A stretch of 64,000 nucleotides of DNA, taken from positions 3,224,001 through 3,288,000 of the forward strand of contig NC_085890.1 in the NCBI RefSeq assembly GCF_035222375.1, given 5' to 3'. The notes below the pieces were generated by a model that saw only the letters and a program-made list of their open reading frames with translations, had not been told where the DNA came from and did no database searches. The translations under genes and the position numbers were made by a program. The DNA comes from Podospora pseudocomata (Eukaryota; Ascomycota; Sordariomycetes; Sordariales; Podosporaceae). The number at the start of each line of letters is the position of its first letter. Position 1 is the first letter of the stretch. This document shows positions 25,038 through 35,882 of this stretch, in pieces.

Positions 25038-25637
25038 GGTGTACTAGATAGCAGCACCCAGGCCGAACGAGACGCCGAATAAGGGTGAGGAAGGGGGATG
25101 AGTGCAGGTGAGGGAGAATCATTGTAAACGACTGAGGATCCCGTTGTATTTATGAAGAATTGATAAACTGACTCCCGTTCCTATTTTGCCTGGGGCATCA
25201 TGCTCCAGACATCGTCGTCGTCAACATCGAATTCTAGGCCTTTGGCTGCCACTATTCCTCACACATTGATACTTTGAGCATTGTCTACATGGGGAAAGGC
25301 TTGGCCACTTGATAGTGTATGCCCCTGAGCATTGAGCGGCACGGTGCTCTACGGGCCGTCCCCAGGGTTTACACTAGCCTCGGCTACAACGAGCATTGGC
25401 TGGTTTGGGAAAGGCGTATCCTACCACCGGAAGTCTTCCAATACCAAGGTATTGGGTTACATCGCCGTGGTTCGCGAGCTGCCAACTACTGTGTATGACA
25501 AATCCAAAGATGAGGTCCATGAAAGAAGGGCAAAGTCCAGATTTAGGAGATGATGAAAAGCCTCGATTTGCAGTAAGGGGAAAAGCATTGTTTGCCCCAG
25601 CTGGATCCGGCCCATGGTGCACCACCAACACACCATA
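25038..25637. other. Upstream region of the chitinase gene
   Basis: About 600 bp between the start of the chitinase (25037, minus) and the 3' end of the membrane-protein gene (25638, minus). Plus-strand frames at 25332-25665 overlap in different frames and have no domain. No repeats seen. Confidence 0.35.
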
Positions 25638-27863
25638 TCACTGTCTACCCCCACTAGCTGAATAATACCTCCCCAACCCATCATCATCCACTCTACCTCT
25701 AGCTCGCTCCTCATCCCGCATCCAATTAGTCCCCATCACATTCCCACCTCTTCTCCCATCCGCAACCGGTGGTGGCCCCCCAGACACACCCGCAACCTCC
25801 GCCCTCGCCAAAAACGGCGTCAACACAACCGGATCACTCACCGATCTCCCCCCACCCATATCCATCGGCCTCGGCATTTGCTGCACCATCGAGGGCCCAG
25901 GTGCAACTCCCCTTGCAGCTTGAGATCTCAGCGCCGCCGGTCGTGGCATAGCAGCCGCTCTATACCCTTGAGAGGCAGCCGCAAGCGGTATACCAGGTAC
26001 GTTCGCAGCAGGAAACTGACCTGGAACCACAGGAACAGGCGGGATCGCGTCCTGAGACATGGAATGTACAGGGTTGTAAGCATCATATCCTGCTCCATGA
26101 CTCCACAACTCCGGCGAGGTAAAGCCCGGTGGTGGGATAGGATCAAGTCTGCCCATTGATGCTGCTCGCCCCAGGGGACGTTGCTGAGCTTGTGCCGGCA
26201 TAGGCGGGGAGGGGTAATACGGTGTTGTCTCGGCGGGAACCATATCGATTTGGGAGGATTGGTGGGAGAGAGGCTGGTTGGGTACCTCTAGCTCTTGGAC
26301 CGAATATGACGAGGGAGCAGGATGGTAGCGGGGTCGTTGTGTTTCCGGGGGTGTCCTGATTGATGCCTCTGCCCAGACAGAGGAACCATGAACCGACACC
26401 TCGTCGTCATGTCCACGAACGGATCCGAGTCCGCCGGCGCCGGGAGTCAAGGTGGCGGAGCTCGGACCAAGACTCGGTAGCTGTGAGTTGTACGCGAGAC
26501 GGTGACCGGGAGGGTCTTCGGTTCCGTAACGGGGCTTGGCACCCTCATACTTGTCTCGTAGCTCTCGTATGCAAGCAAGGGCCGCTTGTCGTTTGTACTG
26601 TGGGCTAACCGTGGCCAAAGACCTTGCCAGCGGGCCGGACTCCAGAGACTTGTCGAGGTCTTCTTCGATCTCATCCATGATCTCCCGAAATGGTGGGGAT
26701 TTCTTTCTTCTCTGGTTTGTCCGCTCTTGAAGCTTTTGCAAGACGGCAGACCTAATGTCTGACATTACCAATTGCTGCTGATTCCCCTCTTGGTCATAGC
26801 CACCAGTTGTCTCCCGCGCAGTGAGCCACATCGCGACGAGAAACAAAATGCTGAACAGGCCGTATGGAATGTCAATGGCGGCCATGTTGCTCTCTGCAGT
26901 CGAGGGTGGGATGTATTGCGGAGTACCAAAAGAAGGAACGCAGACCGTGTCCCCTGAGCCAATGTGATTCTCGAGACACAGCTGGGGTGGTTTCTCGGTC
27001 TGTGCTTTCAGCACCACTGCCACCTCAGCCAGGGACCGGGCAAAGAACATGGCGAGTGCCCCCCACAAATACCACCTTTCCTGTAGGGTAATGTTAGCAA
27101 ATGCCTTCAATTGGAATTGAGATGACATACAGCAGAGTGTTTCTCATGCCCCCACGAACCAAAGAACCGATAAACCCCCAACATGGCCATGCTCGCAACC
27201 CATACAAGAACAACGGTTGCAATCTCAAATGAAGACCCTCTTGCCGCAAAATGCACCACCGGTACCAAGCTTTCATACTTCACCCAGACCAAAGAAAATG
27301 CGAAATAAAACACAAGATACAAGACGGACACCAGGCTGATTACAAAGAAAACACTCTTTGAAACAAACCACCAGACTCTTTGCCTTGACGAGTCAGGCTT
27401 CCTGTCCCCAAAACGTTTCCACAACACATTGTATGTACCCCACAGGAGCAGCAAAGTCGACGTAACATGCAACACGTCATAGATGGGGCGAGCAGTGACA
27501 TACTCATACTTGACTTGGCTGTTCCCGCTCTGGCGCATCCAGCGATCGATCATGGTCAAGAAATACCACCTTCACAGCAACAGTCAGCCAACATAATGAC
27601 TCATGTCGGCGCGGTTCAACTTACAGTGTTAATAGCATTGCCCCAAGCGCAACAGGCTTGAACTCGGGCCACGCAGGTTTCCATTCTCTTTTCCCGAGAT
27701 GAGGCAGTTGAAATGTGGGAAGCAAACGATAGAGCAACCACGTGAAGGTCACACTGGCCAAGAACCAGACAGTGTCGAAAACGGCGACATGTAGTGGAAG
27801 TCCTGCCGGGAGCGGCTGTGGTGATATTGAGGAAAGTGTGACATTTTGCAATGGTTGTGACAT
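25638..27863 (-). CDS. Seven-helix membrane protein with long disordered tail
   Basis: Three exons on the minus strand (27863-27625, 27569-27131, 27080-25638) give 706 residues. Hydrophobic segments at about 27-48, 68-87, 109-130, 149-175, 195-216, 228-249 and 295-313 make seven predicted helices. An N-glycosylation site (NVTL) sits before the first, and two cysteines (about 261 and 273) lie in the loop before the seventh, as for a disulfide. The C-terminal half (314-706) starts with a basic/acidic helical part (QKLQERTNQRRKK, EIMDEIEEDLDKSL) and becomes Pro/Gln/Ser-rich and disordered. The topology is receptor-like, with an outside N-terminus and a large cytosolic tail, but no DRY, NPxxY or CFEM motif is present, so GPCR function is only a possibility. 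First ATG in the open frame chosen; an upstream non-ATG extension exists. Confidence 0.82.
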
Positions 27864-28304
27864 CCCGTGGTTGTGTCGAAGCGTGGTGAATGGTATGGTT
27901 TGTGGTGTTTTGAAGCCAAAGGCATCCCAACACCACGCGAAGAACGAGGACCTTTGGTGACACAAGTCTGAGTCAACCCCACGTCAGGCTTTGCTGTGCA
28001 ACACCACCCCAATATACCTGGGCCCCTGAATATTGCTGTCTTTGATGTACTGGTACAAGCCAAGACCAGACAGAGCCTTATGCAACGTAAGAGGGCCCCC
28101 TTGACCAGAAAGAGCGCCTTGCAGGCACTGGCGGGCGCCAACAACGCAGCCACACGGAGATAGTTTTCAGCCGCTGGGATCATGGGCGCGAAAACCTGAT
28201 CCTGGCGAAACACGGCCAAGGCGCCGAAAAACTTCAGAAATGAGTCTCAATAATCTGGGGCAAGCGCAATTGAGGGGCGTGCTCAATGTTTCTCGTGTAA
28301 CTGC
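27864..28304. other. Short intergenic stretch
   Basis: Upstream region of the seven-helix protein gene and 3' side of the coiled-coil gene, both minus strand. A minus-strand frame at 27749-28219 overlaps the start of the membrane-protein gene in another frame and is judged a shadow. Confidence 0.35.
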
Positions 28305-29746
28305 TCAATCACGGGTCTTCAATGGAATAACCTTCCCCTTCGAGATGACCTGCTCACGAGTCAAGTCTTCCTTCCCGTTACCAATCCTCATCAAACCTGG
28401 CTGCGTCATCATGTCTACAATGACCTTGACTTCCTCGGAGTGACCTGTCTCGTCTTCAAAGATGTGCTTCAGCTGAACGATGTCACCACGTGAACATGCC
28501 ACCAGCATTACACGGGACCGCTGTGACCCCATTTGAAGTGCTAACACGCCTGCATCACGTACCACGGTCCAGATACGTTTGTTGACTTGTGAATCCAATG
28601 CTTGGCCACTCCATTGCTGAAGAGCCCGCACCAGGTCCTCGGTGACTCGCTCTATGTTTTGTCGAAAATATGTTGTAAATGCCTTCTCATCGGTGCTGTT
28701 GTTCCGGCGGAAGTCTTCCAGAATGCGTTCAAACAGGAATCCTCGTCCCTCATTCATTTTGGCCTTTTGTTGGTTTGTTAAAGTAGAATCATCAGGGTCT
28801 GTAAATTCATCAGCTTCATTCCATACTGATATCGGCCACCATAGAACCCACCATCAGCAGCCTGTACTCTGATCGCCTCAGAAAAGTGTGCAAGGATAGC
28901 ATGCGCTTCTCCTTCAACGCCAAAGATGCCAAATCCCAATGGATACTGATAGAACCCGTGCAACAAGTGAGTCCAGCACACGCTCCGAATAAACCTGGAC
29001 CATCCCCTTGTGTCTTGTTGCTGTTGCATCGGCTTGGGAATGTGGTCCACAATCTTCAACAGCTGTTGCGACAACGACAGCAACGAGGTCCGGAAAGCCT
29101 CGTCAGAAATGACGGCGTCATCCTGTGAGGTGTACTCGCCGATTCTCTCCTTCAGATCGTCAATCTCTATCCGCAATTTCTTGACAGCATCCTCATGTTT
29201 CGTATCCTGCTCTTCCATACTTGTTTGGTACCTCTTTTCGTTCTTGGCCAATGTTTCATTGTGCGTCCATTTCATGTCGGCGATTGTTTGGTGAAGGCGC
29301 TGGTTCTCGGTCTTGGCCTGATACAGAGCCTCCTCGCACTCTGCCAGAGCAGCGTTATCCCGCTCGTAGAGTGCTCTGTAGCGATCTCGCTCCTGTGATA
29401 CTGTGTACCGTTCCCTTGTAATGCGGTCCACATCTTCACGGGCGGACCGCTTAATGACTGCGATCTCGTTGTCCTTGACGAGCAGAGTGTTGTTGACCCA
29501 TTGGAGAACATTTGTGAGATTGTCGAGACCTTCCTGCTGGGGTATGTTGTGTTTTGTCATGAACCTGGAGATCTTTTCCTTGGTGTCATCGACAGGTATC
29601 TGACGAGCACGATCATGGCCAGGATCCCCGGGCGCAAAATAACCCTGAGGCGGCGGCTGAGATTGGGGAAATGATTCTTGGTATGTGGGACCATGGTGTC
29701 GTCGAGGTCCCTCCGAATGGTTTTTTTCTCGAGTCCCAAAGCACAT
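28305..29746 (-). CDS. Coiled-coil protein of unknown function, 462 aa
   Basis: Two minus-strand exons, 29746-28852 and 28798-28305, joined by a 53-nt intron (GTGGGT..ACAG, with a CTGAT branch-like string) give 462 residues. Without this splice the first exon runs into a stop shortly after the donor and the second exon has only an internal start. Residues 1-55 are Pro/Gln/His-rich and disordered. Residues about 100-240 are heptad-like, rich in Glu, Lys, Arg, Gln and Leu (RYRALYERDNAALAECEEAL and onward), predicting a long coiled coil. The C-terminal part (about 255-462) is globular, alpha-helical looking, with conserved-looking HAILAHFSEAIRVQ and GFLFERILEDFRR. No signal peptide or membrane helix. 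Family not recognised; a structural or scaffold role is a guess. Confidence 0.8.
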
Positions 29747-30214
29747 TTTGATGTTTTGGTGAGGTGATTCCAGGTTGTTGCATTTGCTTTGTAGTTGTCT
29801 GGGGCACCTCAGCTAACAGTGGAAGGCGGAAGCGCTGTCTGGAAGGCGGAAGCGCTGTCTGGAAGGTCACGTTGGTGGAGTGCAGAGAGGCGCCCCCCAT
29901 GCTGCGCAACCTGAGCGGCACCTGCAAGCGCTACCTACCTGGTTTTGGCGGGGGTTTTGCTGCCCAGTAAAATCCTCCCGCCATCCCGTGATCATTCAAC
30001 TCGGGTGCACATTGCATCTCGAGCAAGACGTTCAGTTTTCCCGAATACATAATTTTCAAATCGCATTCTTCTCTTTTGCTACATTTCTGTTCGATTCCCC
30101 CTCCAACCTGCAAGCTATGTACACGATCCAAACTATCCACCCATGAAGGCTTCTTGCTAACCGCGATAATCCCAGTTGAGTACATCCCCAACTCGTCCCA
30201 GTGCCTATGGCTCA
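29747..30214. other. Intergenic stretch with a tandem repeat
   Basis: 468 bp between the start of the coiled-coil gene and the stop of the dioxygenase gene. Apart from the 20-bp tandem repeat listed separately, no structure or gene is seen. Confidence 0.35.
29821..29866. repeat. Two perfect 20-bp tandem repeats plus a partial third
   Basis: The unit GGAAGGCGGAAGCGCTGTCT occurs at 29821-29840 and again, identical, at 29841-29860, followed by the first six bases of a third. The unit contains the palindrome AGCGCT. It lies about 75-120 bp upstream of the coiled-coil gene's start codon (29746, minus strand), so it could be a duplicated promoter element or simply slippage. Confidence 0.9.
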
Positions 30215-31423
30215 CTAAGCCTCAACTTCCTCGTTCTCCTCAAGGGGGAATCCGGGAGGGGGAGTCCATCCAGGAGGGGGAGTCCAGCCACCTGGAGGAC
30301 CACCGGGACCGCCAGGACCACCGAAACCAGGGTTGGGGTTGGCAACGCCACCTTCCTCTCCAAGGTAGACAGCAGGATTAATCTTGTTGCTGACAGAGGT
30401 GTCGATACCGAACGACAGCCAAGCGAAGAGACCATCCTCGACCGAGTCGCCGAGAAGAGTGTACTCCATCACCGGGTCAACTGCGCCAGCCGAGCCCTGG
30501 GCGAGAAGGAAGTCCTGAGCATTGGTGGTCAAGGGCTGACGGTTGGTGTTGTACGGGGCCGTCTGCTCAACAGCGGTGATGAGATCCTGGTCGAAGTAAG
30601 CCTGGCCAATGTGGCTAGCATAGTTGTCATGACCTAGGGTCTGGTTGGGCTGGAGGGTGGCGTTGGTGTGAACCATGATGTGGATATGGGCAGTACGTCC
30701 GGTGTAGTGGCCGGGGAAGATGGTCTGGAAGCGGGCAACTCCATCCTCATCGGTGGGCTGGATGCCACGAAGCCAGGTGTTGTGGATGTTGGAGGCATCA
30801 GCGGTGTTGCCGTTGCCGCCGGCAATGACACCGCCATACACACCAGTGGCGTTGCAAGCCCACGCCTCGAGGTAAACATTGGGAACAGGGTCGCATGTGT
30901 CGACGTCGATTACTTGGTAGTCGACAAGGAGCTCAACGCCTTCCTGGTCCTCAATGAGGTTTTCACGCACGTATTCGCCGGCAACGTCTATTGTTGTTCA
31001 TGTCAGCTGAGATGACTCTTTCATCACGGATAGTCACCATCACTCACAGTATGGGCCCTGGGTGACCTCGGGGCTCAGAATGCAGGAGTTGATGCCCGCA
31101 AAGAGGGTTGCGCTATCGGTGTTGGGGGTGTAGCCAAGGGAGGTCTTGTTGTGGCTCTTGGCCAAGACATCGCCGATATCACGCTTCTTAATGTTTCTCT
31201 TGCGACGAGCCTCTTCGACCTGAGCCTTACGTCTGGCGATGTTCTTGGCCTCGATGCCGCGGGCGCGGAGCTTCTCAGCACAGTGGCTCAGATCAGTCCG
31301 CTTAGCGTTGGCGAGGAACTCCCGTCGTTCGGCAGCCTCCTGGGCGACATCGTGGCCTGGATGGGCGCTGGCTAGTCCTACCAGGACAGCAAGGCCAGTG
31401 GCGGCGGCTTTGGTGAAATGCAT
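30215..31423 (-). CDS. Secreted intradiol ring-cleavage dioxygenase
   Basis: Two minus-strand exons, 31423-31048 and 30987-30215, give 382 residues. A signal peptide (1-20, ending ASAHP) sends it out of the cell. Residues 25-100 are a charged, Arg/Lys-rich propeptide-like region. The splice restores TQGPYYVAGEYVREN, the classic start of the intradiol dioxygenase core. The four expected non-haem Fe(III) ligands can be placed: Tyr176 (ATGVYGG), Tyr220 (PGHYTGR), His226 and His228 (AHIHIMVH). Enzymes of this type open catechol rings between the two hydroxyls; secreted fungal members act on catechols and other aromatics, possibly lignin-derived. Three N-glycosylation sites follow. The last 40 residues are a Gly/Pro-rich tail with repeated GGWTPPPGWTPPPG, unusual for the core family and perhaps a wall-binding or flexible tail. 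Confidence 0.93.
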
Positions 31424-32869
31424 GGTTGAGATAGATGAGTGGACAAACCCAAAGTAAGTTGATCTCTGAGTCTGAGGTGAGCGGAACAAGAGCAAGAAGG
31501 CTTCTCTTGGCTGATATACTTATACATGTTCAACTCATACCCGTCCTCCTTGCCGTTAGCCTTCCCGCCAGGCATATCGTCTATCTTGCTACATAATCTA
31601 CGCGACACTTCCCTGCCCGAACTGGAAGCCAAGTCGCATGAAGTTGAAGCGAAAGGGGCATATAGCCGCTAACCGAGCAACCGACTGCAATGACGCAGCA
31701 GTTTCTGGTATGGTGAAGCCATCTTCGACCTATCAGATGCGAAGGGTAACCAAGCATTGCCGGGCCCTCAAGGTGTATAGAGCATCCTCAATCAAAATGT
31801 CTTGGTATGTTGTGGATTCAGGGGTTCTACACAGTAAAGTGGACGCGCAATCCAGTGGAGCGACGCGGGGCATCGGCTTGCATAGAACCTCCCACATCCC
31901 GAGCTCAACTGCCATTTTTCGAACCGGGTAAAAGAACAAGCTTGGAAGATGGGAGCCAGGGTGGTGACAGTAACTGGCCGAAACGGAAGGTTGTATTCCG
32001 GCGCCGCGCGATCCCACAAGCCGGTGGTAAAGATTCTGGCAGGACGACGGCGGCTTGGAAACTCCTGCCGGCTTCAGCATGTTGAGCGGCGGCCCTCCTG
32101 TCGAATTCGCGGCGAGGCCCGCTTCTGGTGACACCGGAGGTGGGGGGCCGTTGAACGTGCGCAGGAATAAGCAGCATGTTATTCGTTCTTATCAGTAGGT
32201 GAGGAGCTTCTCGCTGAATTCTAGATCCCCGAAAAGCATATTTTCTGGTAGTTGAAGTTGAGATCTCACTGCCATGGAGGGCTTTTGCGGGCAAGATACA
32301 CCTAGGAATGCCGCTCGACAGTGAACTGCAGGGCAACACCCCACACGGCGTTGGTGTCCTGAAGTGGAAACTGGGATATATGTGATATCACAAGGAAATG
32401 GAAGTCGTTTTGTTTCGGCCAGTGCAAGAAACCCCCCAATCCTGATAGACCTGGGTTGGTGTTGGGTGGACCCATTTCATGTGTGTAAGTGCAAGTCGGC
32501 AAGTTCCATGATCGGTTTGACAACACCACACAGAGAGCCCAACAATTCCAAATTGTTCTCGAAACAGTTGTGCAATGTTCAGACTGATTGATCAGGCTCA
32601 GTTACGCGCGGGGGACAGTCGCTTGTCGCCAATGAACTGGAAAGGCGCACTCCCAGTCAAATTAGAATTAGCGCTGACAAGTAGGCTGCCGCCATGCAAG
32701 CCACTGGCACTGCCTACCACCTGACCATTTGGGGGCTCGAACACCATGTCAAACCTCAGCTGGCGTGCTGCCTGAGTGACAGTCGCACTCAAGAGCCGAA
32801 GTTTCTTTGCACATTCATCATCCCGCCCTACACTGGGCAGCACCTTTTTACGCCAAGAGGCCCTCGATC
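31424..32869. other. Divergent upstream region of dioxygenase and Hsp70-like genes
   Basis: About 1.45 kb between two divergent start codons. Frames on both strands (for example 31905-32339 minus, 144 codons) overlap in several phases and carry no domain. No TATA-like box or repeat stands out. It should contain the promoters of both genes. Confidence 0.4.
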
Positions 32870-35380
32870 ATGTCTTCAACAAGTGGTCAGAGGTTCTTGA
32901 TCTGTGTCGACTATGGCACCACCTACACCGGTCAGTCTTCTTGGTCCGCACTGCGGGGCATATCCGTATGAACTTCGGAGACTGACCCCTTTTAGGAGTG
33001 GGATGGATTCTCACCCACAGGACCCGCCCTTCTCAGCTCAATGAGCTCAACATTGTGAAACGATGGGGCGCTATTCATCGCCCGGAGACATCCCAGGTCA
33101 TCGGCCCCAAAGTTCCTTCCATCATCAGTTATTCAGGAACATCCGGCCGGCGGTGGGGTTACGGGGTAATTGGAGATGCTGATTCTCACATTCTACAATG
33201 GACCAAGTTGGAGATGGAGCCACCCACTCGTCTCGAAGCACTGTCCCGGCTCAAGAGAACCCTGGAGGCGACGCGTGGCCCCGTGTCACACAGACAACAT
33301 GCGTCCTCGCTTGTGCAGGGGATCCCGCTCCATTTGATCAAGTCGACCGAAGACGTGGTTGCCGACTATCTAACTGAAGTTGCTCAGTGCGTTCGTCAGG
33401 ATATCGAGACTGTTCAGAGAGATCGAAGGGTCATTGGCGACTTTCCCATCGAGCTCATCATTACGCACCCAGCAGTAAGAGATGCTGGCGGACATTTGCG
33501 TCAAATTGTGATAAGCTGACAAGACAACCAGATATGGCACCCGCGCGCAATGAACACCACCTTCAGAGCGGTGAACACTGCCTTCAAGAGAATCTTTCCT
33601 GAATTCGAGTCAAACCCGGGGAAGGTCAGACTTACCACGGAATCGGAAGCATGTGCCCAGTACATCATGAAGACATCTACAAGCGCGCATAAACGTCATC
33701 TCAGACGGGTATGAACACCCGTGTTTTCTGTTTTGCCAAAAGCCAATACTGACGCGTCATCTCACAGGGAGCATGCTTCGTGGTTGTTGATGCCGGAGGC
33801 GGGACAGTCGACCTTGTATCCTACCGCGTGGACCAAGACACGCCCTCTTTCCAAGTCAGTTTGGTGACTGAGATGTCCAGTAAGCTTTCTCTTTTGCTGC
33901 AGATGTTCTGATGCTAACGATGAGACAGGCGGACGTTGCGGTGCGACACGGATAGATGACTATTTCATTAAACGCTTTCTGCCCCGCCGCCTTACCCCGG
34001 ATGACTACCGCAAAGTAGTTGAAGATGCTGAGTCCAGCTTTGGCAGCGGACCACATGTGCTCTTTTCAAGACGGCAACAAGCAATGCTCGAGAGCTTCCA
34101 GTTTGCCAAACACAAGTTTGCAGGTGTTGGTACTGAGGATGAGGAGTTCCGAGTGTTACTTCCTGGCGACCTTGACATACCGGACAATCCTGAGAGAGGG
34201 ATCTCGAATGGAAATCTGCAGATTTTGCCGTATGGTCTCCCAACATCCATCATGACAAGGTCAAAATACTAATAGGAAGATAGTGAGGACATGGAGCACA
34301 TGTTCCATGAAACCGTCGACGGCACCGTGAACCTCATCAGACAGCAGATCACGCAGCTCGAAGTCAAGAATCTTCGTGTATCAGCCGTATTCCTGTCTGG
34401 GGGTCTTTCAAGAAGTGAATATCTTTTCAAAAAGGTTGAGTCGGAGATTGGGCACCAGTACCGATTACCAGTGTTCCGAGGGCAAGAGGGGTAGGTCTTG
34501 ACCGTCTCCCGTAGATCTCGGTGTCTCTGGCTAACAGCACTTCAGCGACAAAAGCAGTTGGACAGACGTTGTCATCGGCGCAGCAATCCTGGGGCTCGGG
34601 ATGAACTGCGAAGTCCCACCAGCGTGTGCCGAATGCCCATACCACATAGGAGTCCTTATCTCCCAACAGTTTCACGAGTACGAGAACGACGAGAAGCAGG
34701 CCTACACGGATGCCATTGGCCAAAGCATGCGCGCCAAAGACCACCTCAAGTGGATTGCCGCAAAGGGAGATATGATTACACAGCCGGATGGCATCAGCAA
34801 AAGTGTGAAGCTTGTGAGGAAGATTCTTAAGCTGAATGACCAGGTGCTGAAAGGTTCTTGCACCGTCGTCATCTCCCATGATTCCAAGCAGGGTGACAAG
34901 GTTGAGGGTAAGCAAATGCTCAGTGTTGTTCATCTCGGCACGTACTGACGCCCATTCCTAGACATCCAAAACCTTCAGAAGGTCCAACTCAACTACGACT
35001 TGGCCACCCTTTCCACTGCCGATAAAGCCAAAGTCATCCGCCGGGACACCGACGAAGACACCAAAACACAATATCGGCAAGTGGAATTGGAGTTGGTCGT
35101 TACAGTCCGCGAAGAAATTGCGGCTTTTCAACTGTATGCTGGCCAACCGGGAAGAATCCCCATCGCGGAGACCGCCACAGATCGTAATGGGCAGTTCATT
35201 TTGGGAAACGCTGGTAGCCAGAGAGAGCAGCACCTGCCCGTCGTACCAGATAAGGATTCAGCATCAGTAGCGGGATCGGACCCGAATCAGGAGTCGACAA
35301 GCTCCAGGCAGCCTGGGCAGGGACGTAGGCCCATCTACGACACTGCAGAGAGCAGTAGGAACAGGAGGGTTTACGTGTGA
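32870..35380 (+). CDS. Hsp70-like (actin-type ATPase fold) protein
   Basis: Eight exons fit in phase: 32870-32930, 32996-33474, 33532-33708, 33768-33879, 33929-34229, 34284-34490, 34546-34907 and 34962-35380, total 705 residues. The ATP-binding signatures of the Hsp70/actin superfamily are in place: phosphate 1 DYGTTYTG at 14-21 (split by intron 1), phosphate 2 VVDAGGGTVDL at 245-255, adenosine motif LSGGLSRS at 414-421. The region between matches fungal Hsp70-like/HSPA12-like proteins, which are shorter and far more divergent than chaperone Hsp70. After the ATPase domain there is no canonical peptide-binding domain or EEVD tail; the C-terminal 200 residues are instead unrelated, with a disordered Gln/Ser/Arg end. 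The acceptor at 34283 was chosen because the nearer one at 34275 breaks the frame. Role unknown; such genes often lie in accessory regions of fungal genomes. Confidence 0.88.
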
Positions 35381-35882
35381 AAGAGTTGACTCTCAGGGTA
35401 CCATATACCTACATCCCTTTCACAAACCTAGACTTTGAACTCTGTCATCCCGAGTATCCCTTATGTCACATACGGCACTGGATAAACTGTTCACGAGTCC
35501 GGCCTCTTTGTCACAAGGGGAACATCTTTCAATTAGCTTTCTTCCCATCACCTGTTGAAATAATCGAATTGTTACAGTGTGTTCAACTAGGCCTGCCAAC
35601 GATCAATTTTTACCAACACGCTATCATTGCCTTTCCTGAACGTCGTCCGAGGTGAAAAAACCCTCACAAGTCTGTGTCTGGTGGGTAAAAACCGCAAGCC
35701 GTCGAGGAGCTATCATTAATATCTCTTCCGCATAAATACCCGGCTTTTCTACCTCTCTGTCGTCGTGGTATTTGATACTAACATTTCGAACAATCGACTC
35801 GATAAAACAAGGCAGCAACAAACTACCCCCCTTCACTATTTAAACCGCCTTACATTTCCTATCACGGTTGACTTCCTTTGTA
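35381..35882. other. Intergenic stretch, AT-richer
   Basis: Downstream of the Hsp70-like gene. No gene seen. A TATTTAAA string near 35837, about 45 bp before the first codons of the decayed gene at 35883, could be that gene's old TATA box. Confidence 0.3.

Noticed and set aside
15897-31423. Secondary-metabolite gene cluster (lipoxygenase, reductase, dioxygenase, and the more distant glycosyltransferase)
   Set aside because: No backbone synthase, no pathway regulator or transporter, and unrelated genes lie between; chance neighbourhood is simpler.
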